Source: Notospermus geniculatus
Taxonomy: Eukaryota > Nemertea > Pilidiophora > Heteronemertea > Lineidae
Reading direction: 5' to 3'
Assembly (NCBI GenBank): GCA_002633025.1
Contig: NMRB01000279.1
Coordinates: 342,389 to 406,388, forward strand
DNA: 64,000 nucleotides
In this document: piece by piece, positions 1 to 10,534 of the stretch
How the letters are laid out: the number at the start of each line of letters is the position of its first letter
Numbering within the stretch: the stretch's first letter is position 1
Position numbers and translations under genes: made by a program
Notes under the pieces: model-generated
Seen by the model: only the letters and a program-made list of their open reading frames with translations
The model's database searches: none
What the model was told of the DNA's origin: nothing

Positions 1-1225
1 CAGCTCTGTGATTTTTTTTCTCTTAGCCATTTTTTTAGCCAGATGAAAACTTGTTTTAGCCAAATCCTTGTCATTTGAGCCAAGAAATTTAAATTTGAGG
101 AAGAAAAAATAAAGATGTTTGATTGCATTAAATCTTAACTATATTATTCCAAACTCTATAAATCCCGAAACTACTTAGCTTAGTGCTAGAATTAAGGACA
201 TGGCCCTTTGCCGCCTCACTGTGGCACTTTTTACAATGTATGCAGCAATTTGCTCTGACATTTGCCACAGTAAAGTTAAAACTCTGTTCCCCATCTGCAG
301 ATTGGCATCTTCAACCACCAAGGGTTAATATCAGTCCTGCGCAAGCAAAGTGCCTTTGATAATCAGAAGTTTGCACCAACTATAGGCCTACTACATCTAG
401 GTGCACCACAAGTAGTGCACACCGACATCTATAGACATCAAAGCTTCGTCAGACATGGCAGAGATCAACATCAAAAGTAGCCGCTTGCCACAAGTGTTTA
501 CGACCCGTCAATCATTCAGTTCGTCATGCTGGCGGTGATGACTGTTTCACCCACAGTTGTTACTAGTTTGGTATGACACTGTAGGTCAATGTATAGTGAA
601 CCACCACCAACTTGGGTGAGACAGAGTTCCGTTTGACGATGTCACTAGATGTGTGCTGAAGAGGGATTATGCGCACAAACATGCGCATGGCTACCGATCT
701 GAAGCAAGCGTTGTCGGGCAGTAATGAGTCAGAAAGTGGGGTTTTTAGGGGTTTTTAGAACTTTACTGCAGTGCAGCTTTGTGTCTTGACTAAATCGTTT
801 TTTCTCCTTCGCCAAATTTGTAGCCTTACTTGGTTTGAGTTTCGCCATGCTTATTTTATTTTCGTTTTGGCGCAAATGGCGAGCGGCAGCGCGGGCCCTG
901 GAAGTCAAGGCATAGCGACAGAACTCATAAGATGGGAAGATCTATCTGTCCAGGGCACGATGGCTTAATCAGGAATGCCAGAAGAGTTGTCTTGTCAGAT
1001 CAATACGGAGAGGTCGTACAGCGAAATGGACCCAACAGGGTCTGCTACCCAAACATCGATCAGGCTGCTGTAATTGGAAGATTGTTGCCCTGGTTTGCAA
1101 GCTCGTATTGGGTCGGGAAGGAGAGAAGTTCATGTCAACTCATCATCAAACCAGAGGGGCTGTCAGATTAGTGCCTGCTGGAAACATTGGTGCCCGGCAC
1201 CTCACAGGGTCTCGTTGAGATTCCT

Positions 1226-1360
1226 GGGGTGGCCACATAGAAACTCCGCTAGCGCTAGCGGAGCCCACCTACCGATAGTGCTGTAGGCCCTACATTTTCC
1301 CATGCATTTTAACACCGATAGGGTGTCGAAGCACTGGCGGAGTTTCTATGCGGCTACCCC
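1226..1360. repeat. short MITE-like inverted repeat
   Basis: The ends are inverted copies of each other over about 31 bp (GGGGTGGCCACATAGAAACT at the left against GGGGTAGCCGCATAGAAACT read from the right). The interior is about 75 bp. No clear target-site duplication is visible and no coding capacity is present. Confidence 0.55.
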
Positions 1361-2149
1361 TGGTCATTACCAGTGGTCCCAACATTCTTGGAGTAGGGGG
1401 TATTCTTGCTGAGGAGGAGTGTACCAGAGCAGTACATTTGACTCTTCTTCCTGTAAGTACATGTAGGCCTTATACAGACAATGAAAATCCCTTAGGTCAA
1501 GGTGGAGACCGGGCTTGGAATGCAGTTTGAATGGGGGTGTAAAAGATAGTGCAGCATGCATTTTTGCACCGATTCAATCTATTTCAAGACAGGTCTTTGA
1601 GAGACGGAGCACAGCATGGAAGGGCCTACTTGAATATTTGATGCGAGCTACCTGCAAATTTTAGACCCTGCAAATTACTCGTTGTTCTTGTGACCTGACA
1701 CTAGACAGAGTGGCTAGACTTCTGAGGCTGTGATTTCCCAAGCATTAGTTAATTGCTTTTCATCCAAAAATGCATTTGACACCAAGCTATCAATCCAATT
1801 GGAGACATCCTGACAAATCTAAGGGAGACATTCATCTTGGATGCTTTCAGATATCACATAAATATGAATAATGCCTTGACCTACAAAGTCTGATGCATGT
1901 CAAAACTGATTTATGAATACCTACTTAACTATTCAACCAAAGTTATCACAATGGTCAAGTAAACAACCCAGTCTGCATGCTAAGTCACCTCCTATCTAGA
2001 CCATCGCTGCATTCAACAGTGTATTATGTACTCACAGTCATATGGGACCAGATGGTGCCATTTACATTCCACCATCTCTGATTGTCAGTTCACAGAGTTA
2101 CACAAACATTTTACTTGTAGCTCACAGGCAACCACTTCATTTGCCACAG

Positions 2150-2530
2150 GACATTGACAGTGACACTGAAAGCATTAGCATTGTCCAGCCAGTTGCCGCT
2201 GGCATCCTTGGTCAGTTGTCTCAGCAATAGGGAATGGGCAGCTCAGCTCTCCGGCAGGAAGCTCCCAGCTTGAAGCCAGCTGCCACAGGCATAGATGAAA
2301 GTGGCTCTCAAGTCACCTGCTACTGGCATTCCCGGATTGCTTTCAAGTCAGTTTCTCTAGAGCCTAGGGATTAAACCAGCTCTCAAATCAGTTGCCACAA
2401 GTATAAGGGAGCTGTCAAGTTGGTTTCTTCAAACACTGTAGTGTCAAACAGGAACTATTCTCAAGTTAGAATGCCATCAGGCATGATGTAAGTTGTTTCT
2501 GAGTCAGTTTCCACAAACGATTCATAGCAA
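2150..2530. repeat. degenerate short tandem repeat region
   Basis: Variants of CTCAAGTCAGTTGCCACAG recur roughly every 50-70 bp, for example near 2185, 2310, 2375 and 2500. The copies have diverged strongly, so the limits are approximate. A short open frame at 2042-2230 overlaps the start but looks incidental. Confidence 0.4.
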
Positions 2531-3836
2531 CCACTCACTAGTGACTAATATAAACAACCATGTACATGAACTGGCTTTTCCAGGTTAGCCATCCACTGAA
2601 CTTTGCCAAGCCCATTTTGTTGAAAACAACTGACTTCCCATTTGGTTGTAGGATATGTAGGAAAAATGGCATGTCATGCATTATGGGCTCAATGGTATTA
2701 TGATGGATTACCAATATCGCCCACCTGCAGTTTTGAATGATTTTGAAATTAGTATCCTTGTTTGCATTAAGCCCAACCAACACAGAATGTCAGGCCATAA
2801 TATTATGGAGACCTGTAGCCTAAGTTCAGTTTATTTATATGTCACTGGCACCGTTGTTAACATACTGAGAGTGAAAGTTGGCCTATTGGCAATCTCAGAT
2901 CAGCATGTATAAACAGCTTCCAAGTGTGTCTGTCTGAAATGAAATGAAATGAAAGGATCTTGACTTGGGACTGGGAGCCATGCATCAGGAGTCAAATTCT
3001 CTGCAACAAAGAAAAATAAATTATGATATAATGAAGAAATAAATTGGTAGGCCTAGGCCTATTATGTGTCTTACAATCAACAATCTGACTCATCAAAGTT
3101 GAGCAACAAACATGACAAAAGGAATCTGAGTTGGCACAACAGTGGCAATTTTAGCCATGAGCCGAAAGTTCTTTTTCAGAAGTCTGTCGCCCTAGGCCCT
3201 AGGTCATTCAGATCCACCAGGTACCAGGGCAGGGGGCCTAAGCCAAAAGGTGCCTTTGATCACAGGATTAGGCTATGTGTATAATCCCCTCATTTGATTC
3301 TTGGGGGGGGGGATATCACCAACATGTCCACAAACATAAAAAGTTCTGATTAGGGTGTTTCGCATAGATCTGAACTATTTTGAAGAAGAAATAAAGAGTG
3401 TTGAGAATGGACTGGCCCAAAAATTGTTTTCACTTCCTCAATCCTAGACCTCATATTTCCCATTGTAAAATTTTGGAAAAAGCTGGGTAAAGATTTAAAT
3501 GATCCTATATTTTCATTCCCTGAAAATAGAAGTTATTCTGAATGCAGGCTTTGGCAAATTAAGGCCAAAGCCAACACCCAAACAAACAGAGAAGAACCCA
3601 CAAACAAACCTAACTACAACAGCTGGCTAGAGCTAACACCCCTATTTTTCACAAATGGAATCGCCGCGTCGGTGAATGAACCCATCAAAACATTGCGAAA
3701 ATCTCAATAAATAATCCGCACGAATATAAATCCTTCAACAGACGAAAGGAATATATTCCATACGAAAGAAATCCACTCAAATTATTCCTCTTTTCCCCCT
3801 TAAATGAAACAAATTTCGATGTTTATCCGGTTCCCA

Positions 3837-3842
3837 ACTTAC
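3837..3842 (-). other. AMMECR1: 5' splice donor of AMMECR1 exon 1
   Basis: Read on the minus strand the sequence is GAA-TA followed by GTAAGT, a strong donor consensus. Without splicing the frame would meet TAG immediately. Splicing after TA leaves a split codon that becomes Tyr if the next exon starts with T or C. That fits the conserved family sequence FTN(D/E)...YPLF, in which Tyr precedes Pro-Leu-Phe. Confidence 0.85.
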
Positions 3843-4108
3843 TATTCATCATTTGTGAAGTGAGGTCTCGGTGGGGGTGTCATCGTGTTGTTTAGATGGT
3901 TCAAGAGAACATCAAAACAGTACACACACATGTCCGGTTTTATCGTAAGCCCGTTCGGGGGGCTGCTACTACTGTGGCCATTCTGATTGTGGTATTCGTG
4001 TTTATCGTTTTTGGTATTGTGAGGATGGACAGTAGTTCCATTGCAACAAATTGCAGGCATAGAATTGTTCAGTTTTTGTTTCTTTACTCCACAGCAGCCT
4101 GCAGCCAT
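3843..4108 (-). CDS. AMMECR1: AMMECR1, coding exon 1 (partial gene)
   Basis: This exon encodes 88 residues plus two bases of a split codon. The N-terminus MAAGCCGVKKQKL is nearly invariant in animal AMMECR1 proteins. After a low-complexity Asn/His/Ser linker (about residues 14-58) comes MCVYCFDVLLNHL (60-72) and then PPRPHFTNDE (79-88), the beginning of the AMMECR1 domain. AMMECR1 is a conserved protein, nuclear in mammals, whose molecular function is unsettled; its domain is also found in archaea and bacteria. The human gene is named for an Xq contiguous-deletion syndrome. The start was placed at the ATG at 4106-4108 because family members begin MAAGCC and the context AAGATGG is favourable; the in-frame extension upstream has no ATG. 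The remaining exons lie beyond the left edge. Its promoter side faces MSL2, whose ATG is 416 bp away. The linker is shorter than the long Ser/Gly-rich linker of human AMMECR1. Confidence 0.93.
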
Positions 4109-4524
4109 CTTGGAATGTTCCAATTTTGTAGATCTCGCGAGATTACACAGGTGAAATCGTGAAAGTCACAAGATTAAAATTTGGACATCAACGTGATATT
4201 GATTTTATTAATCCTTCGAACCGTGCGAAAAGTCTCTTTTGCGATAAGATTTGATTCTAAAATAAATTAGAATTGCCTCTGCTTTTAATGTTATAATCAA
4301 TGATTGGCACAATCAGCCGAAAAGTGAGCTTTATTAGCCGGTTTTCCAGTTGCCAGAATTCGTGTTGTGTTTCTACTTTATACCAACCCAAGAAAAGAAC
4401 GCATACTTTGATGACGTAAAACGCAACAGCTTTACTTCTGAACGCTTCATTTGTGATTTTCTACGCAAATAACTCACGAAATAACGCATATGAAACATCA
4501 AAATAACATGTAAACAAGCAAACA
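4109..4524. promoter_or_regulatory. bidirectional promoter / 5' UTR region between AMMECR1 and MSL2
   Basis: The 416 bp separate the start codons of two divergently oriented genes, so both core promoters and both 5' UTRs must lie here unless there are upstream non-coding exons. The only clear motif is the TCTCGCGAGA palindrome at 4133-4142. I see no convincing TATA box placed for either gene. The MSL2-proximal half is AT-rich, with several ATG triplets upstream of the chosen start. Confidence 0.75.
4133..4142. promoter_or_regulatory. TCTCGCGAGA palindromic promoter motif
   Basis: This is an exact ten-base palindrome. In vertebrates this motif is enriched in TATA-less housekeeping and bidirectional promoters and is bound by BANP (earlier discussed for ZBTB33/Kaiso). 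It lies 25 bp upstream of the AMMECR1 ATG, where it could sit at the start site or in the 5' UTR. Use by a BANP orthologue in this animal is inferred. Confidence 0.7.
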
Positions 4525-6273
4525 ATGAATGCTGTAAGCCTCTACTTGTCGACGTGCCGCTACATTATGCAGGCATCCCCTGAAAACCCATATTCTTGGG
4601 GTGATCTGTACAAATACCTGCCCTACCTGCGTCAAGCTTTGGCTTGTTGTGTGTGTACACACATCTTGCACATTCCAATGGGACCCATTGACACTATATG
4701 TCAGCATCATGTTTGCCAGCATTGCATTGGTGGGAAGATGCGTCATTTTCCGTCATGCAGTTGGTGCAAAGATTATGGACAATTTCAAGAAAATACACAG
4801 CTTCGAATCGTTATTCAGTGTTACAAGAAACTTTGCCAATATTTGAACCATTCCACAGTCCTAAATGCTTTAACAGAAGTTGACAATGGTGATAAGAACA
4901 GCATCATGAGTATAATTCAAGAGGGAATAAGCATCGCTGACAATTATGACTATGGAGCAAATCCGTTGCCTCTGTCTTCATTTTATACAAAGTGTCAGTC
5001 TCCAAGACGTATTCTGGAATCGGATCACGATACAGAAAAGAATGCTGCTGCATCAGGATCACCTTCAAAGGACACTGTTCAAATGCCTGCTTCACCACAG
5101 GCCTCACCAACTATCAGTGCTGAATGTGTCTCTCCGTCTTCACCACCCCATTCCCCTGGCATGAAGAAGGAAAGAAAGCGATCAAGAAGTGGGAGGAAAA
5201 GTGGAGGTGCTTCCGTCAGTGTAACGAATTCAGACCAAGGTCACAGCTCCTTGCTAAACATAGGCCAAGAAGGAGGGCTTCTACTACCCTCAGGTGGTAG
5301 TGACACTAATCCTGATTCAGTCACTGGCATAAGTCCTGGTAAACAGAACTCTGATGTTGACTCAAGGACTGAATGTAAAAAGCGTCTTTACTCTGGAAGT
5401 GATCCTGAATGTCATGATTCCAGTTCCGCACAAAAGTCACGCTATGACTCTTGTTCTGAGCGAAGGCGCTCCCGTTCTCAGAGTGGAACAGAGACAAAGA
5501 TGTGCCACCGGGCCGCTGGCAGATATACTGCTTCCAAAACGAGTGACAATCATATCAGTGATGCACAAAGAGAACGAAGTAAAAATGAGACAGTGTCAAA
5601 AAGTGATGGGGGTTTTAGCAGTAGTGATTCTGAACGGGAACGGTGGGAGAAGAAAGAACACAGGACTCGGAGAACAAGCACTACACGTGTCCCAATAGGT
5701 GATTATAGATTGACTGATGGTGTCCGTAAACTGTCGGAGCAGAAGGAGAAAGCTACGCTCGCAGAGCCGGACACTAGTCAACCTGGTCCCCAGGAGAAAC
5801 CTCCTCCTCTTAGTCCAAGAGTTTGTCTCGGGGAACATGACTACATGAAAGAGAGTCCGTATTACAGTGTAAGCATGCCTAATGGCAATGAACCGAAACT
5901 GACGATACGCCGTAAACATCCATCCAGTTCCCCCATACAAACCTACTCCAGGAAACGTCTTCGAGCTGATGATCAAGGTATCCCCCACTTGGAACTTTCA
6001 GCTCCAGAATTGTCTCCAACATCTGGAAATATGAGAGCTAAGAAAAAGCGTGGAGGCAAAGAAATCAAAAAGAAGGGTTGCCGATGCGGCACTGCTGCTT
6101 CAACCCCTGGGAAACTGACGTGCTGTGGACAGCGCTGTCCTTGCTATTCAACTCATAAACCGTGCATTGATTGTAGCTGTCGGGGTTGTCACAATCCAAG
6201 GAAGTTAGCTGTCCCTGATAGCACTGTAAGAGAGGAGGACAATGAGGAGTCCGAGATTTTTGTTGATATTTGA
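4525..6273 (+). CDS. MSL2: MSL2, RING-type E3 ubiquitin ligase of the MSL complex
   Basis: The 582-residue product is close in length to human MSL2 (577). Residues 1-110 match the MSL2 N-terminus: a helix that in known MSL2 proteins pairs with MSL1, then a RING with ligands C41, C44, C59, H61, C64, C67, C78 and C81, followed by the signature SCSWCKDYGQF and CYKKLCQYL. Residues about 150-515 are Ser/Arg/Lys-rich and probably disordered. Residues 516-560 form the Cys-rich CXC domain, which binds DNA in fly MSL2 (starts KKGCRC, ends CHNPRK), followed by an acidic tail. MSL2 works in the nucleus with MSL1, MSL3 and the acetyltransferase MOF, which acetylates H4K16; in mammals it also ubiquitinates H2B. 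The ATG has A at -3 (AACAATGA) and matches the family start. The frame is open throughout, so the coding region has no intron. It is divergently paired with AMMECR1. Confidence 0.97.
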   Translation: MNAVSLYLSTCRYIMQASPENPYSWGDLYKYLPYLRQALACCVCTHILHIPMGPIDTICQHHVCQHCIGGKMRHFPSCSWCKDYGQFQENTQLRIVIQCYKKLCQYLNHSTVLNALTEVDNGDKNSIMSIIQEGISIADNYDYGANPLPLSSFYTKCQSPRRILESDHDTEKNAAASGSPSKDTVQMPASPQASPTISAECVSPSSPPHSPGMKKERKRSRSGRKSGGASVSVTNSDQGHSSLLNIGQEGGLLLPSGGSDTNPDSVTGISPGKQNSDVDSRTECKKRLYSGSDPECHDSSSAQKSRYDSCSERRRSRSQSGTETKMCHRAAGRYTASKTSDNHISDAQRERSKNETVSKSDGGFSSSDSERERWEKKEHRTRRTSTTRVPIGDYRLTDGVRKLSEQKEKATLAEPDTSQPGPQEKPPPLSPRVCLGEHDYMKESPYYSVSMPNGNEPKLTIRRKHPSSSPIQTYSRKRLRADDQGIPHLELSAPELSPTSGNMRAKKKRGGKEIKKKGCRCGTAASTPGKLTCCGQRCPCYSTHKPCIDCSCRGCHNPRKLAVPDSTVREEDNEESEIFVDI

Positions 6274-6279
6274 AATAAA
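6274..6279 (+). other. candidate polyadenylation signal AATAAA of MSL2
   Basis: A perfect AATAAA begins directly after the TGA stop. Use of this hexamer would give a very short 3' UTR. Other AATAAA copies occur near 7590 and 8465, so the real 3' end is uncertain. Confidence 0.4.
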
Positions 6280-7559
6280 TATGCATTGTTGTTTTCAATT
6301 TGTATGCATGTAGTAGTTAGGATCATCAAAGCACAATGGTGTTTCACATGTTGGATAGTTATAATAGTTGTGCTAAAGTTGGGTAAAAATTTGAAAATAA
6401 TGAAGGTAGATAGAGTACATGTACAGGTACGAAGGGTGAAGAAATAGGTGGGTAACATCACCCACAGGCTACAGCAGACTGACGTCCTGGAGGACTCTAC
6501 AATCACCTAGATGGTGCCACAGGTTTTGATTGGCAAAACCATTGCCCTGTTAGTGGTGCCACCTATGAAGTGATGCTTTCACTTGCAGCTTGTCTTGAAA
6601 TTGTATACAAAAACTGTTCTTTGATTGACAGTTGCAACCGATCACCGGTGTTTCCATTCACCTGTATAAGATGCTGACACGACTACGACAAATTACTGAC
6701 AACTGTAATCTTGCAAAGGCTGATTCTACTTGTAACAACACACCTATACATTTTCCTGCTTTTCCATTCTGATGTGTAAAATCATACATGAAGCTCCTGT
6801 TCCAGGATGGTGTAGGAAAATCACACATATTCATTTGAAAATTCTGTGCTTGATATCCAAGGCATTGGTATCTTTAAATTCGATATGACGTAAGGCCCAC
6901 ACTCCCCTAATATTTTCCTAGCTGATCTCATGTTTTGTTGCGAATACACACTAAATGTTGATTGGTATTCTGTGAGTAAGTTGGAGTGTTATTTGTTTCA
7001 TGGTGTAATTTCCATATTCAAGATGGACCTGGGTGTGTTATAGACTAATTGCTGATAGCGACCTGTTTTTGGTGTTATAGTGAATGGTATCATAAATAGA
7101 TCATAGTTTTGATCTTTTTATGGTTTTGATCTATTTGATGGTGTTGAATTACCAGGTAAATCGTTGTTGGTACATAACTGATATATTCAGGTAACGCAAA
7201 GTGTGTTTTCAGGTAATAGGCTCAGATTCAGGTAATAAGAAGTGTGTTAATCAGGTTATAATAGGTTGGCTTTACTTCTTGATGGTTTTAATCATTGTGC
7301 AGTGTTCAAATACGTCATCCAGGGTTGAATTTGACCAGTATTGCCAAGTTTAGTTTGTCCTTGGGTAAGGGATATAAATGGCCGAGTCACATCAGCTACG
7401 AATGTGAAACAGTTCTTTCCGTGCACTTTTGCATCCTGTCTAGTCAGAAGGGTAATGCTTTGAGAACGGATAAAGCCCAGTTTGATGAAGTGTAAGGTTT
7501 AGGCATTGCATGATATGTGGATTTGACTTGAGGTATTTTGGTCAAGCTTTAATGGTAAT
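6280..7559. other. MSL2 3' UTR and/or intergenic DNA
   Basis: AT-rich sequence without a recognisable gene. Short local repetitions are visible around 7080-7140 (variants of TTTTGATCT) and 7190-7260 (variants of TCAGGTAAT). It may contain a long MSL2 3' UTR. Confidence 0.4.
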
Positions 7560-7771
7560 TCTGTCGAAAATTTGTTAGAATCATGGTAAAATAAATAAGT
7601 AGTGCAAATCATGTAGATTATGATTTTCTGATGATTTCAAATCCTTAAGTTTTCGAGCGAGTCAAACATAAGTTGTATTCAGTTGAAAATTCGTTAAAAT
7701 CATGATAAAAATTTGTAAAAAGTGCAGATCATGTATATGTTTTTCTGACAATTTCAAATCTTTCAAGTACC
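7560..7771. repeat. two-copy tandem duplication, period about 119 bp
   Basis: The segment starting GTCGAAAATTTGTTAGAATC near 7563 recurs as GTTGAAAATTCGTTAAAATC near 7682. Both are followed by AGTGCA(A/G)ATCATGTA and TTTCAAATC. Divergence is moderate. Confidence 0.6.
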
Positions 7772-8240
7772 GCAATTGAGATTTCAGGGACAGGCAGTTC
7801 TGGCACTAAATTATGGATTTTTTGCTTTATGTAGGCTATCACTTCAAATCATGCTTAAATTTATTGTCCTCAACTCTGGCAGCCGTGATCCAGTTGACCA
7901 GGGCATCGCTTGGAAGTCCTTTGGAACCCCTGATCAGGAATTTCACATCTTTGCAGAAAAAGATGCTGTAAAATGTTGAACAAGTTTAGACAGATGCAGG
8001 GTGTGTGTTAGATCCCGTCAATTTCATCACTTCCTTTGTTACATGTACTGTACAGTTAACACTTGGAGTAATGTAATAATTATGCACAAACTAATGTAGA
8101 TCATGTTAATGTGAAGATAGTAGTTTTGATATGAACTTGTCGTTATCTTCCTTTTGTGCAGGCAGTGACAATAGCTGGGTGCAGAAACAAAATCCTGTGA
8201 TGTGCAGGGAGTTAAGAAAAAATCAAATGGAGAATTGAGC

Positions 8241-8454
8241 ACCAAATATGTGAGGCAGTCAAGGAAAACCCGTCGGATGTTGCATTTGAGGAAAGTGTTG
8301 ATGGCCTTGGTGAAACCGCACATTTCAATACCGGTAGCTGAAATATACCACATAACAGGTAAACAGTAGCAAATCAATGCACAGGCAATTTGACAGCCCT
8401 TGTTGATCATTCAGCGACATCCGATGGGTTTTCCTAGACCGCCACACATATGGC
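8241..8454. repeat. inverted-repeat element with about 42-bp arms
   Basis: The left arm reads AAATATGTGAGGCAGTC...AGGAAAACCCGTCGGATG. The right arm read in reverse complement is ATATGTGTGGCGGTC...AGGAAAACCCATCGGATG. The centre (about 8285-8410) is unrelated. MITE-like; no target duplication was resolved. Confidence 0.6.
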
Positions 8455-9630
8455 ATTATTTAATTCGCTCAATAAACTACCGGTACCCCCAACATCGGAC
8501 AAATCAAATGTACATGTACATGTACAGCAGAAGGAAACTGAAGAAAACATCCATGTCCGAGAACTGCCCTTTCTATCATCCTACTGTGGCTCGAACCCAG
8601 AACATCAGAGGAAATGGGTGCAAATGCCGCCTCCACTGCACCACTTGGACAGCAAGGAGCCATCAACGTGAAATTTCTGGCCAAGTCTAGATGAGGCAAA
8701 ATTTTTCGGGAGAAATCATGGCTGTACCTTACATTAGGGAACAGAATGGACAAACTACACCTTTTGGTCTACAATATTTTATTATAAAACGCATCCATTG
8801 TATGAATGAGTGGCAGGACTACATAGTGAGCGGAAAAAGGCACCGTGAAAACTAAAACTGATTCTAGGATATTACAGGCATTGTGCAGGTGACTGATTAT
8901 CTGGAGGGTTTGTTTTAACAATCAAACCATGATGACAACAACTAAAAGTGCATAGTAAGTAGTAAGAAGTCAGATTTGAATCTTTCTAGTATNGGCTCAC
9001 CGGACCCTTTATTGTCCTTGGTGGAACTTTTCAAGCTTCCACAGTGCTCATCACAAATTCTTGTCACATCTACATCAGAAATCGCCACGAACCATCCCAC
9101 CCCAATATCCCAACAAATCAAGATACATCCGCTACATCGAATGTTCACCCAAATCCCTACGGTCCTCACACCTTTAAACACCATTCTCACATGTCCCATT
9201 CCCCAAACCTCACCCCAGGTGTCCTGATTGGTCACAACATGCCACCATCCCAAGAGTGTAATTAACCTGAGGACGAGGTTAAAGCAAATATACACCTATG
9301 GTTGCTCGTCATGTACAATCGAGGAAACCATCCGAATTATCACAATTGCTCCTATCTTTGACAATATTTGTCGTATGTGACCAGAAACGGTGATCGGGTA
9401 GCTCAGACGGGAGACTCTCGATCATTACTGTCTGATCTGCCTCTTTTTGATTACTCTCTTTTCCCGAGTTCTACTTCTGTTATTACGCTTTCTTCACGAG
9501 ACGAACTCTGAATGCGTCATATGGGCAAAGCCCACTCATGAAAATTCAGTATCCTCTGCCGGTGGATCAGTCAGTAACGGCAAAATAGATTTTCACTGAC
9601 ACTGACAGAGTTGTCAAGGGAATTGTATTA

Positions 9631-10315
9631 TTTGATTTTTTTTTTCATCAGGGCCGAAACCATAGCATTATTGGCCGTGGTAAGCATAGAAGAGGCCATC
9701 TCAAGCTATTCATGTTCCTCACTTGGATGGAGTATTTTACTTGCCCTGGCAAAGACACAAGGTAAAATGCACCACAGCTTATGCGGGTGATCCACTGACT
9801 TGACGACGAGTTTACGATCGATCAGTTGGCGACTTGTTCACGACTGCCGTCGTGAACAAGTCGTCAACTCGTCGTCAACTAGTCGCAAACTGATCGTGAA
9901 GAAATGACGTAATGTTGAAGCTGATCCACTGAAAAAATACGTCTGCTACAGAGCAAACTTTACGACAAGTTGACGACTAGTTTGCGACCAAATCAAACAT
10001 GTTTGATCTCGTCGTAAACTCGTCGCAAACTAGTCGTCAACAAATTTCAGTCGTGAACGAGTCGCAAACCCGTCGTGAACGAATCGTGAATGCTGATCCA
10101 CATGCCACGATTTTTCGTCGTCAACTAGTCGCAAACCCGTCGTGAACAAGTCGTCAACTGATCGTAAACTCGTCGTAAAGTCGGTGGATCACCCGCATTA
10201 CTGTCCCTTGTGATGGACTGAAAGCCAGGAATGATTAATCCCATATGGCCCAGGATTTGAACCCAGGACCTGTCGCTTGCTAAACGGACGTGATAACCAC
10301 TAGGCTATCAAGGTT
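9631..10315 (-). mobile_element. SINE-B copy, split by a MITE
   Basis: Read on the minus strand, the tRNA-like head (GCCTAGTGGTTATCACGTCC, box B-like GGTTCAAATCC) is at the right. It is followed by the family body CTTGCCCTTGC.../CTCACTTGGATGGGGTC-like segment and a CCTGACGG/T-rich tail at 9631-9660. The 416-bp element at 9782-10197 interrupts it after CACAGCTTA; the body resumes at ACTGTCCC. Confidence 0.85.
9782..10197. mobile_element. PIF/Harbinger-like MITE with internally iterated words (416 bp)
   Basis: Flanked by TTA duplications (9779-9781 and 10198-10200) inside a SINE-B, so the empty site is known from other SINE-B copies. The terminal inverted repeat starts TGCGGGTGATCCAC and similarity continues for about 60 bp. 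The interior consists largely of the words GTCGTGAAC, GTCGCAAAC, GTCGTCAAC and GTCGTAAAC in both orientations. No ORF. A 3-bp TTA target is typical of PIF/Harbinger elements. Confidence 0.85.
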
Positions 10316-10403
10316 TCCCAAGTGAGCAAAGATTTCTGGTCAAGGGAATCATCCTGAACAAGCCTTAAGACACTGCTATTGTGGGAGTTTTCTCATGCTA
10401 TTA

Positions 10404-10534
10404 AGGCCCGTTTCCACATGAGCGTTTTACGCCGCATTTTGATGCTTCACCCATTGTTTGGAAGCAGAGCGGCGGAAAATTACAAAAGATTTGACGCATC
10501 ACACAGCGTGAAACGCGCATGTGGAAACGGGCCT
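10404..10534. mobile_element. PIF/Harbinger-like MITE (131 bp)
   Basis: Inverted termini AGGCCCGTTTCCACATGAGC and AGGCCCGTTTCCACATGCGC, with TTA duplications at 10401-10403 and 10535-10537. The interior also hints at symmetry (GCGTTTTACGCCGC against GCGTTTCACGCTGT). Confidence 0.85.

Larger units (their letters stand above)
1..3842 (-). other. probable first intron of AMMECR1 (5' part of intron only)
   Basis: The AMMECR1 exon at 3843-4108 ends in a GTAAGT donor reading leftwards, so this stretch should be intronic. I looked on the minus strand for the next conserved AMMECR1 block (the PLFVTW and GCIGT motifs of the family) and did not find it, so the acceptor is probably outside the window. 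Short ORFs at 771-1171 on the plus strand resemble no family I know. The stretch also holds a fold-back at 1226-1360 and a degenerate tandem region at 2150-2530. Confidence 0.6.

Noticed and set aside
1-3842. Further AMMECR1 exons on the minus strand
   Set aside because: The conserved motifs expected after FTNDE (PLFVTW, GCIGT) were looked for by eye and not found.
4109-4123. Five-codon N-terminal extension of the AMMECR1 frame
   Set aside because: Its first codon is TTG, not ATG; the family begins at MAAGCC and the ATG at 4106-4108 has good context.
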